DNA of 37,966 nt. It comes from Anaerolineales bacterium (GTDB taxonomy: Bacteria; Chloroflexota; Anaerolineae; Anaerolineales; DRMV01). Of the stretch, positions 23,106 to 31,441 are shown piece by piece (the stretch's first letter is position 1; each line of letters starts with the position of its first letter). The DNA lies in the NCBI GenBank assembly GCA_027019065.1, contig JALUXH010000211.1:1-37966 (forward strand), read 5' to 3'. The notes beneath the pieces are model-generated. The model searched no databases. It had not been told where the DNA came from and was given only the letters and a program-made list of their open reading frames with translations. The translations under genes and the position numbers were made by a program.

Positions 23106-23546
23106 ATGCCTCAGGGAAAACGACGCAGTCTGGTCAAGCCCACGCTGGATACCCCCTTCCACATTGATTTCTCGTGGTGGCAAACCCACACGCGCGACTG
23201 GCGTTTTTACATGCACCGCCTGCTTTGCACCGAACACCAAAAACAATTTGAAAACTGGGAAGAAACCACCCCGGTGGACTGGGTTGACCCCGAAACCGCC
23301 GAGGTTCACCCCGTGGACGGTATGCAATACATTTTGATGACCCACTGCGCCCAGCAGCCCGAATTCCTCAACGCCCACGTGCCGCTGGTGGACGCCATCT
23401 TTCGGGTGCTCATCGCCAACGGCAACCGCCCCATGACCCCCGCCGAACTGGCCGAGCACCTCAACCGCCCGGCGCAGGCCCGCACCATCCTGCGCACCCT
23501 GGCCGGCAAGCGCGACTACCTCGGCATCCGGCCGGTGGAAGAATAA
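23106..23546 (+). CDS. Unknown small protein with C-terminal winged-helix-like domain
   Basis: A 146-residue protein of unknown family. The N-terminal half is rich in aromatic residues and His (FHIDFSWWQTHTRDWRFYMH), with one Cys at LLCTEH and a second at MTHCAQQ. The C-terminal 55 residues (VDAIFRVLIANGNRPMTPAE, then LAEHLNRPAQARTILRTLAG and YLGIRPVEE) have the helix-turn-helix plus wing layout of replication- or transcription-type winged helices. ACGGAG precedes the ATG. It is very likely an operon partner of the 21533 gene. tRNA-Arg starts 8 bp after its stop and may be processed from the same transcript. Confidence 0.75.
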   Translation: MPQGKRRSLVKPTLDTPFHIDFSWWQTHTRDWRFYMHRLLCTEHQKQFENWEETTPVDWVDPETAEVHPVDGMQYILMTHCAQQPEFLNAHVPLVDAIFRVLIANGNRPMTPAELAEHLNRPAQARTILRTLAGKRDYLGIRPVEE

Positions 23547-23553
23547 ACTGCCA

Positions 23554-23627
23554 GCCCCCGTAGCTCAACCGGATAGAGCGCCGGACTTCTAATCCGACGG
23601 TTGCAGGTTCGAATCCTGTCGGGGGCG
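23554..23627 (+). tRNA. tRNA-Arg (anticodon TCT)
   Basis: The acceptor GCCCCCG pairs with CGGGGGC, the D arm is GCTCAACCGGATAGAGC, the anticodon loop CTTCTAA gives TCT, and the T arm contains GCAGGTTCGAATCCTGT. The outermost pair of the anticodon stem (C-A) is a mismatch. CCA is not encoded. A small hairpin AAGGCCG-AAAAA-CGGCCTT (23631-23649) without a T run follows. Confidence 0.94.
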
Positions 23628-23681
23628 CTGAAGGCCGAAAAACGGCCTTACTTACCCGCCTTACCCCACAGAAGGAGTGGC

Positions 23682-24212
23682 ATGACCATGTTAGAACGAC
23701 AAGGCATCATCAAGTTCGGAGCGAACGACGTCACCGTCGTCGGCCCCGACATCACCCCCGGGCAGCAAGCCCCCGAATTCCGCGCCCACACGCGCGACTG
23801 GCGCACAATTTCCGTGCTGGCCGAAACCGCGGGCAAAGTGCGCGTCATCGCTGCCCTGCCTTCCATTGACACCCCCGTGTGCGACCTGGAAGGCCAAAAA
23901 TTCAACGAAGCCGCCACAGCCCTCAGCGACGACATCGTTATCGTGACCATCAGCGCCGACCTGCCCTTCGCCCAGCAGCGCTGGTGCGGCGACCACGGCA
24001 TTGAACGCCTGCTGGTCGTCTCCGACCACATGGACATGGAATTCGGCAAAAAATACGGCTGCCTGATGAAAGAAGTGCGCCTGCTGCGGCGGGCGGTTTT
24101 CGTGGTGGACCGCAACGACAACGTCGTTTACGCCGATTACATGAAAGCCTTAGGCGACGAACCCAACTACAGCGAAGTGCTGGAAGCCGCCAAAGCCGCC
24201 CTCGCGCGCTAA
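23682..24212 (+). CDS. tpx: Thiol peroxidase (Tpx, atypical 2-Cys peroxiredoxin)
   Basis: A 176-residue peroxiredoxin that reduces alkyl hydroperoxides and H2O2 with electrons from thioredoxin. The peroxidatic Cys67 is in SIDTPVCDLE and the resolving Cys102 in QQRWCGDHG, the spacing that defines Tpx. The N-terminal VTVVGPDITPGQQAPEF is typical. Two ATGs (23682 and 23688) share the GAAGGAG site; the first is used here, and the second is equally possible. It opens a stress-related run with hsp20 and lon, 37 bp and more apart. Confidence 0.93.
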   Translation: MTMLERQGIIKFGANDVTVVGPDITPGQQAPEFRAHTRDWRTISVLAETAGKVRVIAALPSIDTPVCDLEGQKFNEAATALSDDIVIVTISADLPFAQQRWCGDHGIERLLVVSDHMDMEFGKKYGCLMKEVRLLRRAVFVVDRNDNVVYADYMKALGDEPNYSEVLEAAKAALAR

Positions 24213-24249
24213 CCGCTGCACGCCAACCGCAATTTTCCGGAGGTGCGCC

Positions 24250-24657
24250 ATGTTTTCCCTCTTAAGCGCCGTGCCCACTGAAAGCGACGACCCGGAAGGG
24301 GCGTGGCTGATTGACATCCGGTGGAAGCATTACCCGGCCGCATGGCGCCCTCCGACCGATGTTTTTGAAACCCCCGAAGCCATCATCGTGCGCATGGAAA
24401 TCGCCGGCATGCACACCGACGATTTCCGCCTCTCATTAGAAGCCCAAACGCTGGTCATCAGCGGCACCCGCCGCGACCCCGACCTCGGCTCGGCCTACCA
24501 CCGCCTGGAAATCCCCTTTGGGCAGTTCCAGGTTACGGTTACGCTCCCCGCGCCGATAGAAGAAGCCGAAGTGGAAGCCGAATACCGCGACGGCTTCCTG
24601 CGCATTCGCCTGCCCAAACGGCGCGCCCACACCGTCGCCATTCATCCCGGCCAATGA
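24250..24657 (+). CDS. Small heat-shock protein (Hsp20/alpha-crystallin)
   Basis: A 135-residue holdase chaperone. The alpha-crystallin domain spans about residues 35-130: [21 protein letters not shown], then [28 protein letters not shown] and the closing [13 protein letters not shown]. The C-terminal HTVAIHPGQ lies where sHSPs have an I-x-I/V anchor; V-A-I may serve. GGAGGT supports the ATG. It lies 23 bp before the Lon start, so holdase and protease are probably co-expressed. No CIRCE or other known heat-shock operator is recognised upstream. Confidence 0.92.
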   Translation: MFSLLSAVPTESDDPEGAWLIDIRWKHYPAAWRPPTDVFETPEAIIVRMEIAGMHTDDFRLSLEAQTLVISGTRRDPDLGSAYHRLEIPFGQFQVTVTLPAPIEEAEVEAEYRDGFLRIRLPKRRAHTVAIHPGQ

Positions 24658-24680
24658 CCTTACCTCCGAGGAGAACACCG

Positions 24681-27278
24681 ATGCCCGCATCGCGCTGGCA
24701 CATGGGTTGGGAAGACATCGCCCAATGGCTTGAAGAAGATGCGGCCTGGGAACAGGCCGTGCTTCCCTTTTTGCACCGCATTCTCGGCGGCAACCAGGGT
24801 GAAGAAGCCGCCCCTCCCCCCGACGAACAGCCCCAACCGCCCGAACCCCAGGCGCCGGAAACCCTTGAAATTCCGGTGCTGCCCTTGCGCGGCACGGTCG
24901 TCTACCCCCAAACGGGCACCCCCCTCACCGTGGGGCTGCCGCGGTCCATCCGCCTCGTGGACGACGTGGTGGCAGGCGACCGCCGCCTGGGGCTGGTGGC
25001 TTCCAAAAAGCCCGAACTGGAAGACCCCGCCCCCAACGACCTTTACACCATCGGCACCATCGCCACCATCCACCGCCTGTTCCGCGCCCCCGACGGCACA
25101 GTGCGCCTGCTGGTGCAGGGGCAGCAGCGCATCAAAGTGCTGGAATTCGCCCAAACCGAGCCGTATTTCGTCGCGCGGGTCCAGGTCATTCCCGAAGAAA
25201 CCGAGCAGTCGCTGGAAACCGAAGCCCTGGCGCGGCAGGTGCGCGAACACTTCCAGACCATCGCCGAAATGGTGGCTTCCATCCCCAAAGAACTGGTGGC
25301 CTCGGTGCTCTCACTGGAAGACCCGCTGCAACTGGCCTACACCGTCGCCAACTTCCAGCGCATGAGCCTGGAAGACGCCCAAACCATTCTGGAACTGCAC
25401 TCGGTTACCGAAAAACTGCGCAAACTGCTCGGCATCCTGGCGCACGAAGTAGAAGTGCTTGAACTGGGGCAGAAAATCCAGAACGAGGCGCGCTCCCAGA
25501 TCGAGCAAATGCAGCGGGAATACTTCCTGCGCGAGCAGATGAAAGCCATCAAACGGGAACTCGGGGAAGAAGACGAACAGGCCGCCGAAGCCAGGGAATT
25601 CCGGCAAAAAATTGAAGCCGCGGGCATGCCCGAAGAAGCCAAAAAACAGGCGCTGCGCGAACTTGACCGCCTCGCCCACCTGCCCAGCGCCGCCGCGGAA
25701 TACAGCGTCATCCGCACCTACCTGGACTGGCTGGTTTCCCTCCCGTGGAGCAAACTTACCGAAGATCACTTAGACCTCCACCACGCCCAGGAAGTGCTGG
25801 ATAAAGACCACTACGGCCTGAAAGACGTCAAAGACCGCATTCTGGAATACCTTGCGGTGCGCAAACTGCGCCTGGAACGCAAAGAAGCGCTGGAAGCCCG
25901 CGTGCCCGACGACGCCATCCGCCACGACCGGGAAGGCGCCATCCTGTGCTTCATCGGGCCGCCGGGGGTGGGCAAAACCTCGCTGGGGCGCTCCATTGCC
26001 CGCGCCATGGGGCGGGAATTCGTGCGCATTTCCCTGGGCGGCGTGCGCGACGAAGCCGAAATCCGCGGCCACCGCCGCACCTACATCGGCGCCATGCCGG
26101 GGCGCATCATCCAGGCGCTGCGACGCGTGGGCACCCGCAACCCCGTTTTTATGTTAGACGAGGTGGATAAACTGGTCTTTGACTTCCACGGCGACCCGGC
26201 CTCCGCCCTGCTGGAAGTGCTTGACCCCGAGCAAAACGCCGAATTCCGCGACCATTACCTTGAAGTGGCCTTTGACCTCTCGCAGGTGCTTTTCATCACC
26301 ACCGCCAACTACCTGGACAACATCCCCGCCCCCCTGCGCGACCGGATGGAAATCATCCCAATCTCGGGGTACACCGAAAACGAAAAGGTGGAAATCGCCA
26401 AAGGCTACCTCATCCCGCGGCAGGTGCACGAAAACGGGCTCTTCCCCGAAGAAATCGCCTTCACCGACGACGCCCTGCGCACCATCATCCGCGCCTACAC
26501 CCGCGAAGCCGGCGTGCGCAACTTAGAGCGGGAAATCGGGAAAATCTGCCGCAAAGTGGTGCGCCAGATCGCCGAGGGCAAGGCAACAGCAGTGGAAATC
26601 ACCCCCGAAAAAGCGCGCGAGTTCCTGGGGCGGCAACGCTATTACGGGCTGGAAGAAGTCGCCCGGCGCGTCGCCATCCCCGGGGTCGCCATCGGCCTCG
26701 CGTGGACCCCCGCAGGCGGCGACATCCTTTTCATTGAAGCGACCAAAATGCCCGGCAGCAAAGGGTTCATTCTGACGGGCTCGTTGGGTGAAGTGATGCA
26801 GGAATCGGCGCGCGCGGCGCTTTCCTTCGTGCGCTCCCGCGCCGCGGAATGGGGCATTCCCGAAGACTTCTTTGAAAAAACCGACATTCACCTGCACGTG
26901 CCCGCGGGGGCACAGCCCAAAGACGGCCCCTCTGCAGGCGTCACCATCGTCACCGCCCTGGTTTCCCTGCTGACCGGCCGCACGGTGAAACCCGATGTAG
27001 GCATGACGGGCGAAGTCACCCTGCGCGGGCAAGTGCTGCCGGTCGGCGGCATCAAAGAAAAAGTGCTCGCCGCCCACCGCGCCGGGCTGAAAACCGTCAT
27101 CCTGCCCAAACGCAACCAGGCCGACCTGGAAGACCTGCCCGAAGAAGTGCGCGCCGCCATCCAATTCATCTTTGCCGAAACCGTCGACGATGTGCTCAAC
27201 GCCGCCCTGCCTGCCGCCGGCGAAACGCCCCCCGCCGCACCCGCCGATGCTTCGCAAGGAGACGCTCCCCATGGCTAA
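24681..27278 (+). CDS. lon: ATP-dependent protease Lon
   Basis: An 865-residue hexameric AAA+ serine protease that degrades misfolded and regulatory proteins. From the N-terminus: an unusual 60-residue extension (helical [19 protein letters not shown], then a Pro/Gln/Glu-rich linker), the LON substrate-binding domain (about 62-260), a coiled-coil region, the AAA+ module with Walker A GPPGVGKT (426-433) and Walker B MLDE (491-494), and the protease domain with the Ser751 (KDGPSAGV) and Lys794 (GGIKEK) dyad. The C-terminal 25 residues are Pro/Ala rich. The ATG at 24681 has GAGGAG upstream; an earlier ATG overlapping the hsp20 stop lacks one. The end overlaps the receiver gene by 8 bp. Confidence 0.96.
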   Translation: MPASRWHMGWEDIAQWLEEDAAWEQAVLPFLHRILGGNQGEEAAPPPDEQPQPPEPQAPETLEIPVLPLRGTVVYPQTGTPLTVGLPRSIRLVDDVVAGDRRLGLVASKKPELEDPAPNDLYTIGTIATIHRLFRAPDGTVRLLVQGQQRIKVLEFAQTEPYFVARVQVIPEETEQSLETEALARQVREHFQTIAEMVASIPKELVASVLSLEDPLQLAYTVANFQRMSLEDAQTILELHSVTEKLRKLLGILAHEVEVLELGQKIQNEARSQIEQMQREYFLREQMKAIKRELGEEDEQAAEAREFRQKIEAAGMPEEAKKQALRELDRLAHLPSAAAEYSVIRTYLDWLVSLPWSKLTEDHLDLHHAQEVLDKDHYGLKDVKDRILEYLAVRKLRLERKEALEARVPDDAIRHDREGAILCFIGPPGVGKTSLGRSIARAMGREFVRISLGGVRDEAEIRGHRRTYIGAMPGRIIQALRRVGTRNPVFMLDEVDKLVFDFHGDPASALLEVLDPEQNAEFRDHYLEVAFDLSQVLFITTANYLDNIPAPLRDRMEIIPISGYTENEKVEIAKGYLIPRQVHENGLFPEEIAFTDDALRTIIRAYTREAGVRNLEREIGKICRKVVRQIAEGKATAVEITPEKAREFLGRQRYYGLEEVARRVAIPGVAIGLAWTPAGGDILFIEATKMPGSKGFILTGSLGEVMQESARAALSFVRSRAAEWGIPEDFFEKTDIHLHVPAGAQPKDGPSAGVTIVTALVSLLTGRTVKPDVGMTGEVTLRGQVLPVGGIKEKVLAAHRAGLKTVILPKRNQADLEDLPEEVRAAIQFIFAETVDDVLNAALPAAGETPPAAPADASQGDAPHG

Positions 27279-27633
27279 AATCATGCTGGTGGAAGACGAC
27301 CACACCATGCGTTCCCTCCTCAAAACCCTGCTGGAAATGGAGGGCTTTGAAGTGGTCTTTGGGGGAGGGCAGGCAGCCGCCTTGCTTGAAAACCTCCACA
27401 AACACAAACCCGACCTGCTGGTGATGGACGTGCACCTTGCCGGCGGCATCAACGGCATGGATCTGCTGCATTCCATTCGCCAGGATGATGAACTGAAACA
27501 TACCCGCGTGGTGATGACCTCGGGGATGAACTACGACGAGGCTGCGCTGGCCGCAGGCGCCGACGGCTTCCTGCAAAAGCCTTATATGGTTGACGACCTG
27601 CTGCACCTGTTGCGCCAGGTGTTGGCGCAATAA
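27271..27633 (+). CDS. Stand-alone response regulator receiver protein
   Basis: A 120-residue single REC domain. The acidic pocket E8-D9-D10, phospho-acceptor Asp53 in [10 protein letters not shown], a Thr/Ser in VVMTSGM and Lys in FLQKPY are all present. It has no output domain. The start at 27271, with AAGGAG upstream, overlaps the lon stop by 8 bp, so its synthesis is tied to that of Lon. A role in controlling or being controlled by the protease is possible but only suggested by position. The PHP-domain gene follows 53 bp later. Confidence 0.9.
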   Translation: MAKIMLVEDDHTMRSLLKTLLEMEGFEVVFGGGQAAALLENLHKHKPDLLVMDVHLAGGINGMDLLHSIRQDDELKHTRVVMTSGMNYDEAALAAGADGFLQKPYMVDDLLHLLRQVLAQ

Positions 27634-27686
27634 AGCCGCCTCCTGACCGATTTCCCCATCACCACTTTCCAGAGAGAGGATTCACC

Positions 27687-29429
27687 GTGGCACGCAAACG
27701 CTCGCCCAAAGGGCGCTGGTACGTGATGGATTTGCACCTCCACACCCCCGCATCCAGCGACTACCAGCAGCCAGAAATCACTTACCTTGACATTCTCCGC
27801 CAGGCAGAAGCCCGCGGCGTGGACATCATCGCCTTTGCCGACCACAACACCGTGGCCGGCTATCGGAAAATGCAAGAAGAGCTCCGGCAGCTGGAACTGC
27901 TGGAACAGTTAGACCGCCTGATTCCCGAAGAAAAAGCGCGGCTGGAAGAATACCGCCGCCTGCTGAAGAAAATTCTGGTGCTGCCCGGCTTTGAACTCAC
28001 CGCAACGCTGGGTTTCCACATTTTGGGCATCTTCCCGCCCGAAAAGCCCGTGCGGGAAATAGAACACCTGCTGCTCACCCTCAACATCCCGCCCGAAAAA
28101 CTGGATCAGGGTTCGGCTACCGTAGGGGCAACCAGCGACGTGCTCACCGCCTACCGGCTGATTGACGAAGCCGGAGGGCTGGCCATTGCCGCCCACGCCA
28201 ATTCCAGCAACGGCGTGGCCGCCCGCAATGTGCCGGGGCAAACCAAAATTTCTTACACCCAAGACCCGCACCTGCACGCGCTGGAAGTTACCGACCTGGA
28301 AAAGAGAGGCCGCCACACCACCGCGGCGTTCTTCAACGGCACCAAACCCGAATACCCGCGCCGGATGCACTGCATTCAAGGCTCCGACGCCCACCGGCTC
28401 ATCGGCGACGGGCGCAACCCGGGCGTAGGCGACCGCACCACCGAGGTGCTGCTGCCCGAAGTCAGTTTTCAGGCGCTGAAAGAACTTTTTCTGAGCAACG
28501 ACTTTGCCCGCCACCGCCCCCACCGCCACAAGGAAGCCCCCCAGGAAGACTTCATCCAGCAGGCCCGCGAAGAAGGCGCCAACCTGATTCAGGCCTTCCA
28601 CGAGCGCATGACCGTGCGCGGGGGGCGGCTGTATGCCATCATCGCCGACGTGTGCGCCTTCGCCAACACCAACGGCGGCACGCTCTACATCGGCCTGAGC
28701 GACGACCCCAAGCAGCCCCCGGCCGGCCTTGACAACCCCGACCAGGCCGCGGCCGAACTGGCAAAACAGATTTCCGAACGCATCATCCCGCCGCTGGAAG
28801 TTACCATTGATACCCACGAAACGCAGGGCAAAAAAGTGCTTCGGGTGCTGGTGCCGCGGGGCAGCGAGCCCCCCTACGCGGTAGACGGCAGCAAAATCTA
28901 CATCCGCGCCGAAGCCGAAACCGGCCTTGCCGTGCGCGATGAAATCGTGGACCTGGTGCTGCGCGGCCTGCGGGAAAAGGAAGCCGCCGCCGCGCCCGCC
29001 AAAACCGAAACCGGCCAGCCGCGGCACGCGACCATCCGCCCCGCGCCGGTAGACGAAGTGCCGCCCCTGCCCAAAGACGCCCCTCGCACCGGTGTAGAAG
29101 TGGTCTCGGTCATGGAACGCGACGGCACCCAATACTACACCGTGCGCGACCTGCGCAACGGCAATGTGGTCAAAAACGTCACCACCTCATCGGCGCGCCG
29201 CCTGTGGCATTACGCCATCAGCCGCTATGCCAAATTGCCCGCCGACCTCGGCAAAGTGCGCGGCATCCACTGGGAAGGCGACCGCGGCGTGATGCGGAAA
29301 TACAAACAAGGCAAACAGTGGCACTTTGACCTGGTGCAGCACACGCCCGAAGGCAACCGCCTCTTCTTCGGCGTTACCGAAGACGGCCTCACCGAACCAT
29401 GGAAGGCGGTGGTGGGGTTGGAGGAATAG
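27687..29429 (+). CDS. PHP-domain phosphoesterase fused to an AlbA_2-type domain
   Basis: A 580-residue fusion. Residues 14-270 are a PHP domain with its metal ligands intact: His17 and His19 (DLHLHTPAS), Asp52-His53 (FADHNT), Glu103 (PGFEL), His170 (AAHAN), Asp234 and His236 (GSDAH). A helical insert (60-95) separates early strands. Residues about 295-425 match AlbA_2/Schlafen-like nucleic-acid-binding domains: [19 protein letters not shown] and [19 protein letters not shown] linker and a beta-rich tail (about 470-580, [20 protein letters not shown]) end the protein. A metal phosphoesterase acting on nucleic acid or nucleotides is the likely activity; the substrate is unknown. The start is GTG with GAGAGGA upstream. 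Confidence 0.85.
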   Translation: MARKRSPKGRWYVMDLHLHTPASSDYQQPEITYLDILRQAEARGVDIIAFADHNTVAGYRKMQEELRQLELLEQLDRLIPEEKARLEEYRRLLKKILVLPGFELTATLGFHILGIFPPEKPVREIEHLLLTLNIPPEKLDQGSATVGATSDVLTAYRLIDEAGGLAIAAHANSSNGVAARNVPGQTKISYTQDPHLHALEVTDLEKRGRHTTAAFFNGTKPEYPRRMHCIQGSDAHRLIGDGRNPGVGDRTTEVLLPEVSFQALKELFLSNDFARHRPHRHKEAPQEDFIQQAREEGANLIQAFHERMTVRGGRLYAIIADVCAFANTNGGTLYIGLSDDPKQPPAGLDNPDQAAAELAKQISERIIPPLEVTIDTHETQGKKVLRVLVPRGSEPPYAVDGSKIYIRAEAETGLAVRDEIVDLVLRGLREKEAAAAPAKTETGQPRHATIRPAPVDEVPPLPKDAPRTGVEVVSVMERDGTQYYTVRDLRNGNVVKNVTTSSARRLWHYAISRYAKLPADLGKVRGIHWEGDRGVMRKYKQGKQWHFDLVQHTPEGNRLFFGVTEDGLTEPWKAVVGLEE

Positions 29430-29430
29430 C

Positions 29431-29520
29431 ATGGGCAAAAAGCAGCAAGTCATTTCCCGCCTCTTTCAGAAGTGCCAGCAGCGCGGCGAGATGCCGGGGC
29501 TAACACAGCCGACCCCATGA
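29431..29520 (+). pseudogene. 29-codon ORF, possible remnant of a restriction endonuclease gene
   Basis: It begins with ATG 1 bp after the PHP gene stop and encodes a basic peptide starting MGKKQQVISRLFQKCQQRGE, then ends in TGA overlapping the methyltransferase ATG (ATGA). The first 20 residues look like the N-terminal helix of a larger protein, and the stop coupled to a DNA methyltransferase is where an endonuclease partner would sit. An internal deletion that kept both gene ends would give this arrangement. The endonuclease identity is inference; it could also be a true small coupled ORF. Confidence 0.4.
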
Positions 29521-30386
29521 GTGTGTACTCCACCGAGCAATTCGTTGACACGGTTTATCTGGGCGATGTGCTGGAATTGCTGGCGCAGTTGCCCGACAAA
29601 AGCGTAGATATGGTCTATGGCGACCCCGATTACAACGTTGGCGTCAAATACGAAGGCAAAAGTTACACGCGCAAATTTGACGAATACATTGATTGGTACA
29701 TTCGCCTCGCGAAAGAGTCGTTACGCGTTCTCAAAGACGACGGCAACCTCTTTCTCATCAATTACCCCAAGCAAAATGCCTATTTGCGGGTGCGCTATCT
29801 CGATGAAGCCTGCTATGAAGTGCAAGATTACGTCTGGATTTACAACACCAACATCGGGCATTCCCCCCGCCGCTTCACCACCGCCCACCGCAGCGTGTTG
29901 CACGCCCGCAAGACCCGCCATAACCGCTTCTACAAAGACCAGGTTGCTGTACCTTACCAAAACCCCAACGACAAGCGCATCAGGCAGCGCATCGCGCAGG
30001 GTTCCAAAGGCCGCATGCCCTACAGTTGGTTTTACTTTGACCTGGTGAAAAATGTCAGCCACGAAAAAACCAAACACCCCTGCCAGATCCCTCAAGGGCT
30101 CTACGAAATGCTCCTCAAAGCCAGCACCCGGCCCGGCGACATCGCGCTCATCCTGTTCGGCGGCAGCGGCTCCGAAATTGAAGTAACCCGCCGGTTAGGG
30201 CGGCATTTCATTTCTGCCGAGATCGACCCCGAATACCATCGCCTCATCATGGAAAGGCTAAAAACAGGCACTGTGCCTGCCGACTTCAAACTACGAGTTC
30301 CTCAGCGCACATCCAAACCCCTTCAACAACCTCGACTACTGGAAGCAGCCGAGAAGTACTCCATCAACGAAGCAAAGCCATCATGA
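29517..30386 (+). CDS. DNA N-methyltransferase (N6-adenine or N4-cytosine), beta class
   Basis: A 289-residue SAM-dependent DNA methyltransferase. The catalytic motif IV comes first, YGDPDYN (Asp36-Tyr39), then a target-recognition region (about 110-180), motif X as KHPCQIPQ (187-194) and motif I LFGGSGSE (213-220); this order is that of beta-class enzymes. The third residue of motif IV is Asp where Pro is usual (DPPY). Its DNA is visibly less GC-rich than that of its neighbours, suggesting transfer. No intact endonuclease is adjacent, so it is an orphan or a relic of a restriction pair. The ATG overlaps the upstream mini-ORF stop, and its own stop overlaps the GNAT start (ATGA). Confidence 0.88.
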   Translation: MSVYSTEQFVDTVYLGDVLELLAQLPDKSVDMVYGDPDYNVGVKYEGKSYTRKFDEYIDWYIRLAKESLRVLKDDGNLFLINYPKQNAYLRVRYLDEACYEVQDYVWIYNTNIGHSPRRFTTAHRSVLHARKTRHNRFYKDQVAVPYQNPNDKRIRQRIAQGSKGRMPYSWFYFDLVKNVSHEKTKHPCQIPQGLYEMLLKASTRPGDIALILFGGSGSEIEVTRRLGRHFISAEIDPEYHRLIMERLKTGTVPADFKLRVPQRTSKPLQQPRLLEAAEKYSINEAKPS

Positions 30387-30829
30387 ATTACACCCTCCGC
30401 ACTTTCCGCTTTCCTGAAGATTACCCCGCCGTCTACAACCTGTGGGCCAACGCCGGGCCGGGCATCCAGTTGCGGGTTTCCGACGAACCGGAAGAGATCG
30501 CCAAAAAGGTTGCCCACGACCCCGACCTGTTCGTCGTTGCCGAAAACGAAAACGGCGAGATTATCGGCGCGGTGATGGCCGGGTTTGATGGGCGGCGCGG
30601 GCTGATTTATCACCTCGCCGTGGATGCCAACTACCGCCAGCACGGCCTCGGCACCGCCCTGATGGACGAAATCGAAAAACGCCTGCGCGCCAAAGGCTGC
30701 CTGCGCGCTTACCTCATGGTCGTGCCCAGCGAAAAAGAAGTGCTGGCTTTCTACCGCAAACGCGGCTGGGAAAACCTCCCCGTCATCACCCTCGCCAAAA
30801 ACCTCACCTCTGACCATCCGACCAGTTGA
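30383..30829 (+). CDS. GNAT family N-acetyltransferase
   Basis: A 148-residue acetyltransferase using acetyl-CoA. The GNAT core is visible: VVAENENGEIIGAVMAGFDG, then HLAVDANYRQHGLGTALMDE with the R/Q-x-x-G-x-G pyrophosphate-binding turn, and VPSEKEVLAFYRKRGWE at the end, like YpeA-type proteins. The substrate is unknown. Its start overlaps the methyltransferase stop by 4 bp, so they are translationally coupled although codon use differs. The stop (30827-30829) lies in an octamer repeat. Confidence 0.88.
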   Translation: MNYTLRTFRFPEDYPAVYNLWANAGPGIQLRVSDEPEEIAKKVAHDPDLFVVAENENGEIIGAVMAGFDGRRGLIYHLAVDANYRQHGLGTALMDEIEKRLRAKGCLRAYLMVVPSEKEVLAFYRKRGWENLPVITLAKNLTSDHPTS

Positions 30830-30856
30830 CTAATTGACTAATTGACTAATTGACCA
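30825..30856 (+). repeat. Tandem octamer repeat (ATTGACTA x4) between GNAT and mogA
   Basis: Four adjoining units: GTTGACTA, ATTGACTA, ATTGACTA, ATTGACCA. The first contains the GNAT stop codon, and the last ends 5 bp before the mogA ATG. Each unit supplies a TGA or TTG in some frame. Such octamers are prone to slippage, which would change the spacing between the two genes. Confidence 0.85.
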
Positions 30857-30861
30857 ACCTC

Positions 30862-31362
30862 ATGCTCCGTTTCGCCATCCTCACCGTCTCCGACCGTTCG
30901 GCCCGCGGCGAGCGGGAAGACCTCTCCGGCCCTGCCCTCGCCGAAGCCATACGCGCCCGCGGCTGGGAAGTCGCCCACACCGCCATCCTGCCCGACAACC
31001 TGCCCGCCCTGCGCGACACGTTAGCCCGCTGGGCCGACAGCGACGCCTACGACGTCATCCTGACCACCGGCGGCACCGGCTTTGCGCCGCGCGATGTGAC
31101 CCCCGAAGCCACCCTCGCCGTGGTGGAGCGGCAGGCACCCGGCCTGGCCGAAGCCATGCGCGCCGCCAGCCTGCAAATCACCCCCCACGCGATGCTTTCC
31201 CGCGCCGCAGCGGGCATTCGCGGCCACACGCTCATCGTCAACCTGCCCGGCAGCCCCAAAGCCGCGGTAGAAAACCTGGAAGTGATTGCTCCGGTGCTGC
31301 CCCACGCCGTCAAACTCCTGCGCGGCGACCAAAGCGCCGAAAAGGAACACAGGAAAATCTAA
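30862..31362 (+). CDS. mogA: Molybdopterin adenylyltransferase (MogA/MoaB family)
   Basis: A 166-residue enzyme that adenylylates molybdopterin before molybdenum insertion. The MoCF-domain pattern is complete: AILTVSDRSARGEREDLSG at the start, DVILTTGGTGFAPRDVTPEA (Mg-ATP and pterin site), then LSRAAAGIRGHTLIVNLPGSPKA. The ATG at 30862 is preferred; an in-frame TTG at 30850 lies inside the octamer repeat. There is no Shine-Dalgarno site, so translation may depend on GNAT upstream. The last residues (EKEHRKI) and the stop run into the palindrome at 31361-31421, so the tail may be repeat-derived. Confidence 0.9.
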   Translation: MLRFAILTVSDRSARGEREDLSGPALAEAIRARGWEVAHTAILPDNLPALRDTLARWADSDAYDVILTTGGTGFAPRDVTPEATLAVVERQAPGLAEAMRAASLQITPHAMLSRAAAGIRGHTLIVNLPGSPKAAVENLEVIAPVLPHAVKLLRGDQSAEKEHRKI

Positions 31363-31421
31363 ACCACAGATTGCACGGATGAGCGTAGATTTTTCTGTGC
31401 CATCTGTGCAATCTGTGGTTT
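31361..31421. repeat. 61-bp palindromic repeat overlapping the mogA stop codon
   Basis: Perfect 16-bp inverted arms, AAACCACAGATTGCAC (31361-31376) and GTGCAATCTGTGGTTT (31406-31421), with a 29-nt centre. The mogA TAA covers 31360-31362. The 'ccacagattgcacggat' wording resembles short palindromes scattered in many environmental bacterial genomes. No direct repeat flanks it. It leaves 20 bp before the next ATG and could act as a 3' transcript stabiliser. Confidence 0.8.
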
Positions 31422-31441
31422 TCCTCTTAAGGAGAGCCCCC

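Noticed and set aside
30825-30856. CRISPR or integron-type repeat
   Set aside because: The units are contiguous octamers without spacers, and no cas or integrase gene is present.
27687-31362. Complete defence island or prophage
   Set aside because: Only one methyltransferase and a PHP-AlbA_2 protein are suggestive; no endonuclease, helicase, integrase or phage structural gene is seen.
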